From Trichomonas vaginalis G3 (Eukaryota > Parabasalia > Trichomonadida > Trichomonadidae): a DNA stretch of 64,000 nucleotides. The notes under the pieces are model-generated. The model had not been told where the DNA came from and did not search any database. It worked only from the letters and a program-made list of their open reading frames with translations. The position numbers and the translations under genes are program-made. Positions 58,501 through 64,000 of the stretch are shown here, piece after piece; positions within the stretch are counted from its first letter, which is position 1, and each line of letters starts with the position of its first letter. Location: NCBI RefSeq assembly GCF_026262505.1, contig NC_067204.1:22661300-22725299 (forward strand). The letters are read 5' to 3'.

Positions 58501-59647
58501 TGACTTGTCTTTCAGTAGTGAGGCTTTCCAATGTAGCTGCAATGGCAGAAACTGTATAATTACCATCTTGGTTATCGAATTGATCCAAAAACTGCTGAAT
58601 CACAATTCTTCTGCGATCAGTAATGAATCTGATGAATAAAGAGAGCAATGAGAACACTACTGGTACAAAACATAATAAATACTTAGGTGTGGAGACTTGA
58701 AAGTCGATTTTGATGAAATCTAGGGCTAATATTATTAATGTGACCGTATAATGAGAAGCAATCATAGAATTAAGAAGGTTATTGAGCATGGGAACTTCGT
58801 AGGCAACGTAGTATATAGCTATTAGTAAAACCAAGAAAGATATAATAAATAATGAATAGTATGCGGCTTGTCCTAAGTTTTGTGTCTGTATTGAGGTGAA
58901 CATTACAAGTAGCATGATTAGCGGCATGTAAGATGTAAATCCTATAAACCATTCCCCAGTAATTTTATTCGGAGAGATAATTGAGTTGTTATCGATGTAA
59001 ATAAGGGCCATGTATAGGAATAAATGCAATACGAAGAAGATAATGTAGAAAATAGTAACTGCTCGCGATGAAAAATCTTCATTTGCAAAAGCTAATCTGA
59101 TTACGTAATTACAAAAGACGACGCAATTGTAAGGATACACAATCGTAATGATTTGTTGAGAAAGGAAAGGATGTAGATGGATCAGCTTCTCAGAATAGTA
59201 AAAGCAACAAATAAAGGAAATAAGAGGGAGTAGGATCAGTATAATTGAGATCGAATTCAAAACATTGGATGATATGATTCCGGGAAATATTCTTTTTAGA
59301 TTTTCGCAATTAGGAAAAAATGTGATATCTGTTACTTCAGAATTTGGAGCTTTGTCTGTACTGGTCCATAATATTGGATATACAGCTGCTAATGGTGTGA
59401 GCAATAGCGTGTAAAAAAAGGAAAATGACGATAAAATTGTATTTTTGATTGATATGTTCTGATATATTGTTGCAAATCTAAAAAATCGCCATTTATTCGA
59501 GATTTGATGTGGTGTGTCTGTCTTTAATAAATGAATATTTGAATTATAAATCGGAGCTTCATTCATATTTTGCTCCTCTAATGGCACTTTTTTCCATGTT
59601 TTCAAATCGTGAATAATGCTATATATATTGTAATTATTAAAATCCAT
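55550..59647 (-). CDS. Large multi-pass membrane protein with cyclase-like C-terminal domain
   Basis: The first ATG in frame is at 59647 (MDFNNYNIYS), giving 1,365 residues. About eight membrane spans lie within residues 60-350, and others near 640-665, 875-900, 945-970 and 1060-1085, with long soluble stretches between. The last 140 residues match the class III nucleotide cyclase layout of trichomonad adenylate/guanylate cyclases, ending RVFGPTYDEAKVMISRVPNG, EIIFTEKLL (equivalent to the RVxGxxVNxAxR...GEI part). The metal-binding Asp of the FxDIxxFT motif is not seen (ILIMLQINN instead), so it is probably catalytically dead or regulatory. Confidence 0.75.
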   Translation of the reverse strand: MDFNNYNIYSIIHDLKTWKKVPLEEQNMNEAPIYNSNIHLLKTDTPHQISNKWRFFRFATIYQNISIKNTILSSFSFFYTLLLTPLAAVYPILWTSTDKAPNSEVTDITFFPNCENLKRIFPGIISSNVLNSISIILILLPLISFICCFYYSEKLIHLHPFLSQQIITIVYPYNCVVFCNYVIRLAFANEDFSSRAVTIFYIIFFVLHLFLYMALIYIDNNSIISPNKITGEWFIGFTSYMPLIMLLVMFTSIQTQNLGQAAYYSLFIISFLVLLIAIYYVAYEVPMLNNLLNSMIASHYTVTLIILALDFIKIDFQVSTPKYLLCFVPVVFSLLSLFIRFITDRRRIVIQQFLDQFDNQDGNYTVSAIAATLESLTTERQVRLLIYEGFQSGNKTVISSSFVQFCLERFPTSTWMVSYVSFLFAVNWGTNDIIYRFMLHTLSLDYFGIRNLQMYQAIYCLMQSSEKISPVIARELDDYRCEVVQFASIHRAFWRSVITNDSDAFHDTFFAYHSQLKKLSRILRNLTMKYPYNSSVACENALFYADMQHNFHKSSECYSRAAQLLNSRRTFIVNDLFYNYSMMFPISKPTLKEENDLQEKISEELRFISLLESHEHALRYMTIVSTNDEYLQAMSHAFSVPTNYQHVEISFEKVRTIILYSTFVISVLFFVSICLTILRLVYENEKERDVYELSCLMMERMILFRNEVHLARQDVRLLSNVLTEDYNGILNSSIYYNISDDDWKTTVNGLYILAIRHVNDIEIALTRHVLRFNARTLYQDIPFTLPNCNEVNCTLSYLYSGLHFILFFMLNNKDGDRDLNDRLISSLDTFSIPLVELCNNVFNQMVHRHNETIYNNIRDHERTYIEIIIVIYCILLFLIILLVYSMHSMRQNMFGVIRTIQSSMLKMISSLFDKMLTLEQKQKQVSHDYTFLKSILYLFLSFAVTTFCLVFLLAINIQSKSTITEANNSLDVMVDPSNITSFATFMAAVLEYIVRDGINRNGVLQTSSINYMALTVYQSCLYFLFNDTCFNCYTKTKFYENNPRVVMWTVTYVFLVFAVIFLIFFIFNLLKVIDVSKSVEEIMKFVPQGARKSNPVLAKIMVGKRTPFSEISEFAENCKTTVSKYDFFVTFCMDPLENIIETKGDVNDYFPFKPQKLSDIRDYIMNHSNDNPDSIKQFFEQKKPLDTRSVSLDNDKEISLTFSRKGAILLVKNDVHHHTSNNRQRIFEQLQSTVKDRMDRRKASSFPQAILIMLQINNKKVLTDVCNKLETIGKVLDTRFRRIVCTVQMEKTKEFVDMINYLKEHYKGEIKGVCHFGGIVSVLQSSMTIEKTRVFGPTYDEAKVMISRVPNGEIIFTEKLLSAIQ

Positions 59648-59777
59648 TGAAAACCTCAAATCGGTTTTTTCAAGCAAAAGCGGTTGTAAAATGGTTTATA
59701 TTTCAGAAGATACAAAATAAAAATATTACAGCTTTTGTAAAAGCATTATATTCTTGCCTAAAGTTAAAATAAAGTAA

Positions 59778-60818
59778 GGGTTTCGTTTTGCTAAAATTGT
59801 CACTTTTATAGCATATTTGTTTTTGGATGTTTTGCGAAACCAAAAAAAAAAACTATGATATACAATGTGTGTGTAAAGAAAATACTTTATTTACTAGTTA
59901 AAAAATCATTTGGTATTGATCAAGTTATTTTTTCTGGATAAGATATTATATGGATAATTGGATAGAAAATACAATTATATAATCTTGTACCTGGTTTAAT
60001 TAAGCTAATTGTCATCAGAAACTTGTAATTTTTATGAATTTCAGATTTCTTTTCATTACTGCTTTTCTTAATAGGTCAAGTTCTTATTTACGTTATAAAG
60101 TATGATATTTACAAATATCAAGTTATCATGTTTTTGAGAAATTATGAGAAACAAACAAAAATGAAAAAGATAGGAATAGCAATGAATAGTGATTGTATAG
60201 AAAATGTAAGAGATATGAATGCAAAGCAATCAGTATTTAGGACATTGACCATAGATTTCGAAAAAAAAATGCTGCATATTGAGCGAAAACTATGATATAT
60301 TATAAGGCTGTCATTTAAAGCATAATGAAACTATTCCCTTTTCATTTTAATCGAATAAGAAGTAGTAAAGATTTTGAATTAGCTAGAAACTGATGAGATG
60401 TTTCACAAATCAGATTTAATCTCTATAATGCATAATTCACTCAATATCTCAATTTGATATTGCGAGATATTTTTGCTATCGGTTTCGCAATTTTGACACA
60501 ATAGCAAGAGGGTTCTATAAGCATTATATCAACGTAGAATCTGAATATCATATCAGAAAATGTCGCAAATCTGACATTTACCCGACCAAATAGCAAAAAT
60601 AATTGAATACTTTTCGCAAAAACTTTAAAAATCGATAAAAATATGAATATAGATATAAAGAGACTTTTTATATAATATTCATAAAGATTTTCCAAAAATA
60701 TGATACCGCAAAATTAAAAAAGTGACGTCTTGAGTGGAGTCAAAGGTCGAAATTGCTAGCTAAATGTTTTTTTACCGAAATTGCGTATTGTACGTTTTTT
60801 TCGCAAAACGAAACCCTT
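59778..60818. mobile_element. MULE-like non-autonomous element with 10-bp target duplication
   Basis: The left end is AGGGTTTCGTTTTGC and the right end its inverted copy GCAAAACGAAACCCT(T). The 10-mer AAATAAAGTA lies directly outside both ends (59768-59777 and 60819-60828). 1,041 bp, AT-rich, no believable coding frame. A 9-11 bp target duplication with short inverted ends is the sign of Mutator-like elements, which are common in Trichomonas. Confidence 0.75.
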
Positions 60819-60828
60819 AAATAAAGTA

Positions 60829-61196
60829 GGAAATGTCGATGAAACTTGAGATTATCTGCATGAAAACTTTGAATGCTTGGCAAATTCATGAAAACTTCTC
60901 AATATCTATAATGAGATGCCAAAATAACAATTTACCTTCATGCCATAAAGCTCTATCTCATTTCTGAACTTCATTCAATAAAAATGAGTTCTACATAGAA
61001 CTATAAATAACACTTTATTTAAATCACATTAAGCGAAGCATATCTCCGAAATATTGATTTGTTTCTAATAATTGAGATTATATCATTTATCAAAATTTCA
61101 TGAAATAAGTATAAAATAGAAACAATCTCATAAACAAATCAACATACATTTATATGAACATGGTGTTTAAAAACAAAATAAAAAAATATTGAAAAT
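60829..61196. other. Host intergenic region
   Basis: AT-rich, no gene or repeat recognised. It separates the MULE-like element from the 3' end of the bromodomain gene. Confidence 0.4.
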
Positions 61197-61655
61197 TCAG
61201 TAAGATTTTGAGTTTGATTTTGCATTAACTCTCACCGGAAGACTTACTGTAGCTTCAGGTGGTGGATTTGCTAATAGTGTCGATATTTGTGCTGATAAAC
61301 TTTCTAATTCATCTAATGTATCATTTTTGAATTTTAATTTACGTTCTGCACGCTTATTAACTTCATCTAATATATCTCCTGCCATCTTTCCGTAATAAGT
61401 ATCTTCGCCGTTATATTGTTTTGCATTATAACTTATTAATCGTAAATCATTAAAGAATTCGCGAATATCTTCATAAGAATTCTGATTTAATTTGTATTTA
61501 ATTGTTTGGAAGTCCATTGGTTGCTTAATAATTTGAAAATAATCTGGACAATTGTTTATTTCTGGTTCGACTGGATATCGAAAGGGCTGGCAAATCTTCC
61601 ATTTCCACAATTCATCAATAAAATGTCTGCACCATCTCTTATCATTATCATCCAT
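61197..61655 (-). CDS. Bromodomain protein
   Basis: I prefer the ATG at 61655 (MDDNDKRWCRHF), which follows TTTTTATTTCATA; an in-frame ATG at 61688 would add 11 residues. The product is 152 residues. A single bromodomain covers about 8-105: PFRYPVEP (the WPF/ZA-loop region), PDYFQIIKQPMDFQTIKYKL, and FFNDLRLISYNAKQYNGE with the acetyl-lysine-binding Asn in YNAKQYN. Bromodomains bind acetylated histones. The C-terminal 45 residues are a helix plus a Ser/Asn tail. No other domain is attached, unlike BET proteins. Confidence 0.9.
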   Translation of the reverse strand: MDDNDKRWCRHFIDELWKWKICQPFRYPVEPEINNCPDYFQIIKQPMDFQTIKYKLNQNSYEDIREFFNDLRLISYNAKQYNGEDTYYGKMAGDILDEVNKRAERKLKFKNDTLDELESLSAQISTLLANPPPEATVSLPVRVNAKSNSKSY

Positions 61656-61803
61656 TATGAAATAAAAATTGACAAAATTATCAATCATCAAAATAATCTC
61701 AGCAACCTGTGAAAAATCCAACAAACTTACTTGATAACGATGTTTTTCCAGATATAACGCTCATGTCTATTTAACTATTTTGGAAGTTCAAATTTGAACT
61801 TTA

Positions 61804-62803
61804 ATGGTGACTCTTCTCCTATTTTCAGTCGGATTTTGTTCATCTACTAACAGTCTATGGACAAAGTTCTTTCCAGATGATAGTCCAGAACCAAATCCAA
61901 TTCAATTTAAACAAAATCCGACAATTACTACTTCACTTGATAAATATTTCATCAATCGTTGTATATTCGAATCATTATCATCTACAGTCATTAATATTAA
62001 TCAAGGATATAACTCAATTAAATTTTTAAATGCAAACACGCTTTACAAAAATAACTATATCTCTCAAAATTTAGCAGCTAATATACACTTAATAGCTGAA
62101 GGAGATTATATTGAATATCGAACAGTTTCTATAAATTGTGGCACTCAAAATAAAGGACAGCATTTAAATTTTGATTTTTTTCAAGGAAAATGGCAATATA
62201 TTACGTGTAAAATCTCAGAAAGTGTATATCATAAACTTGGAAAAGAAGAATTTACAAAATATTCTGAAAATCAATGTGTTTTTCACATGAAAATAAAAGA
62301 TTGTTCAATCAAAAATATAAATATGACAGATATTGTTGCTCATAAGGCTGCAGGATTTTATATTACTGTTATTTATACACCAATAATTACGAAATACTGC
62401 TTGTTCTGTTTAATTAAGTCAGATGCGATCATCCTTGGTTATGATTCAAGTTCTAATATTAGTTATTGTAATATTGTAAATAATACAGTTACTAATTGCG
62501 CTGAAGAAGTAATTTCATTTTTTTTCAACTCCAAGTATGACAATTAATATAGACAATTGTGCAATTTTCAATAACGGATGTAACGATAAAACATTTGAAG
62601 GATTTGGTGATAGAACACAATTAATAATTTCAAATAGTTTCATTGATCATTGCAACGTTCATGGTGGTATTTATCACCATGAGTCAAACATTACAGCTTC
62701 TTATTTTGAATATCAGCTATCTATCAAAGATGCTGAATTTCTTAATATAAATTTATCGCCAGAAATTAATGTATATTCAGTGAAATTGCTAAGAAAGAGA
62801 TAA
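61804..62803 (+). pseudogene. Secreted-type protein, likely parallel beta-helix, one frameshift
   Basis: ATG 61804 begins with a signal peptide (MVTLLLFSVGFCSSTNS). The first frame reaches 62547; a shift within the T-run at 62517-62525 leads to the second frame, which runs to 62803. The product of about 330 residues has repeated short strands with Asn and Ile ladders (SSTVININQGYNSIKFLNAN, SNISYCNIVNNTVTNCAEE, TINIDNCAIFNNGCNDK), typical of right-handed beta-helices. A truncated copy is at 53130-53540. Trichomonads have large families of such surface or secreted proteins. The role is unknown. Confidence 0.6.
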
Positions 62804-63162
62804 TATATGTATATAGGTAATGTTAGTTTAACTTTGTGATGAATTTTTGGGTACTTCATAAGTTATACCCCCTGAAAAAATTGAATTGGAAATAACATCT
62901 TAGGTCGGACGATAAATATGAATAACACTTTGAATGCAATTGAATAATGATTTTGAAGCATTTATAGTTGATATAAATATACCTTTAATTGTCTAAACAA
63001 CTGCGTAAAAATGAATAGTACCCAATTTATGTATCGAAAATTCATTTTCAATTTGAGTTTACTACGCAAGTAAGCCAATTATGAATTGTACGATAGTAAT
63101 TTAATAAATTAAATTTGATTTGGCAGAATGAATCTTATTTTTAATTCAAAATTGTAGTTCTT
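62804..63162. other. Intergenic DNA left of element 3
   Basis: No gene seen. CCCCCTGAAAAAATTGAA (about 62,870) and the near-inverted TTCAATTTTTTACCTCCTG (about 63,160) bracket a 300-bp stretch, which could be a small insertion or an element end. Confidence 0.35.
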
Positions 63163-63351
63163 TCAATTTTTTACCTCCTGAAAAAAAAAAAAAAAAGGTA
63201 GTGGGGCTTCCAGGCACTTCGTGCCCTCTAGCCCCGAAGATGTTTTGTATAAATGAAGTTTATATTCGGAGGACTCTTCTTCTTCCTCCATTGCTTCTGG
63301 GAAGAAGCCTTCTTCTGGGTCGAAAACATTATATAATGTGTCGCTTTTCAC
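63163..63351 (-). pseudogene. Acidic gene fragment divergent from the methyltransferase
   Basis: A minus-strand frame reads SDTLYNVFDPEEGFFPEAME, EEEESSEYKLHLYKTSSG, then runs into the GC hairpin and poly-A tract. Amino-acid use looks coding, but there is no ATG at the head and the tail is artificial. It is probably the start of a truncated element gene. Confidence 0.35.
63203..63235. other. GC-rich hairpin beside a poly-A tract
   Basis: GGGGCT pairs with AGCCCC and, inside, GGCAC with GTGCC around a TTC loop, next to a run of 16 A's (63,181-63,196). It may mark the edge of the third element or be a 3'-end signal. Confidence 0.5.
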
Positions 63352-63426
63352 AAATTATATATGTTTTCATGGTTTGTCACTTTTCTGTCACTTTTCGGGT
63401 AAAAACATTTTTATTATTATATATAA

Positions 63427-64000
63427 ATGAATTTTACAAAACCACCGTTACCGTTCTTTGGAAATAAGAGTAGATGTAAAGATATTATATTGAGAGAACT
63501 TAAGAAACTACCGAATGGTCTAACATTTGTAGATTTGTTCGGTGGAAGTTTCTATATATCCCATTTGTGCCATATAATATTCCCAGACTCAAAGATTATA
63601 TGCAATGACTTCGACAACTATATGGACCGTCTCAAACATATTCCAGACACTAACAAAATATTGAAAGAGTTAAAAGAAAAGATACCTATAGGTAAGATGG
63701 AACGTATACCATTAGATAACAAAAAATTGTGAGAGAGGTTTTGAAAAAAGCAGAATATATAGACTGGAATAGTATATCTGCTAGACTATTATATAGTGGT
63801 GCTATAAGAGTTCATGACATTGAAACACTTATGTCAAAAGTTTTATATCTTAACTATACAAATGTTTTCAAAGAGGACATAGATAAATATATTGAGGGTA
63901 TAGAGTTTGTGAGATGTCATTGGACAGATTTGTATGAAAAATATAAAGACAAGGAAAATGTTTTTCTTATAGTGGACCCGCCGTTCTATAACACATGGGA
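63427..64000 (+). pseudogene. D12-class DNA adenine methyltransferase, frameshifted, cut by window end
   Basis: ATG 63427 after TTTTTATTATTATATATAA. PPLPFFGNKSR at the start and TFVDLFGGSFYISHL (SAM-binding motif I) near residue 35 identify a Dam-type N6-adenine methyltransferase. The frame ends at 63732; the next frame continues YIDWNSISARLLYSGAIRVH and reaches the catalytic motif VDPPFYNTW (DPPY form) at about 63,975, where the window ends. Element-derived adenine methyltransferases are known in Trichomonas vaginalis Mavericks. One frameshift makes this copy doubtful. Confidence 0.85.

Noticed and set aside
60441-60695. Minus-strand frame inside the MULE-like element as a transposase remnant
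   Set aside because: It is short, without any motif of Mutator transposases, and low in complexity.

Overview
The window reads as trichomonad (Trichomonas vaginalis-type) nuclear DNA. The unique host genes are intronless and of kinds expanded in trichomonads: a BspA-like leucine-rich-repeat surface protein, a multi-pass membrane protein with a class III cyclase-like end, an eight-repeat EF-hand protein and a bromodomain protein. Most of the rest is giant Maverick/Polinton-type DNA transposons, recognised by protein-primed family B DNA polymerase, retroviral-type integrase, genome-packaging ATPase, SF3 helicase/primase, candidate virion proteins and a D12-type adenine methyltransferase. I could not settle the species from promoter motifs.

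Layout. (1) About 1-21,870: Maverick element 1, cut by the left window edge. It has a virion-protein relic, broken ATPase, structural genes, a collagen/coiled-coil/tail-collar fibre fused to an integrase, three KilA-N-type genes or remnants, a heavily frameshifted polymerase, a minisatellite field, an HNH homing-endonuclease relic and an SF3 helicase. (2) About 21,870-22,475: AT-rich flank. (3) 22,476-43,953: Maverick element 2, complete end to end, with terminal inverted repeats of about 410 bp. Inside: an array of long hairpins, a candidate major capsid protein, ATPase, structural relics, a fibre, KilA-N, an intact primase-helicase, a broken integrase, a polymerase carrying an HNH domain, and DNA-binding-like genes. 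(4) 43,954-63,180: host genes (EF-hand, BspA-like, UvrD-type helicase, duplicated fragments of an extracellular-type domain, cyclase-like protein, bromodomain protein, secreted-type protein), plus a 1.04-kb MULE-like element. (5) About 63,180-64,000: start of a third Maverick-type element with a frameshifted adenine methyltransferase.

How the genes fit together. Each element is a virus-like cassette: primase-helicase plus protein-primed polymerase to replicate, integrase to insert, ATPase plus capsid-type proteins to package, and a trimeric-looking fibre to reach a host. Both elements are decaying. Nearly every long element gene carries one or more frameshifts, while the large host genes are open over 688-1,365 codons, so decay rather than poor sequence is the likely cause. 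The two elements share near-identical KilA-N and fibre-tip segments inside otherwise divergent sequence, which indicates recent exchange.

Most interesting signals. First, at least 13 long hairpins, most with stems of 20-28 bp, some only a few bases apart, lie between the left inverted repeat and the capsid gene of element 2. Second, two kinds of non-coding iteron block recur around element genes; their repeated core is either GGTGA or GGTAG and changes in concert within a block. Third, fibre and integrase genes have been spliced to each other in both elements.
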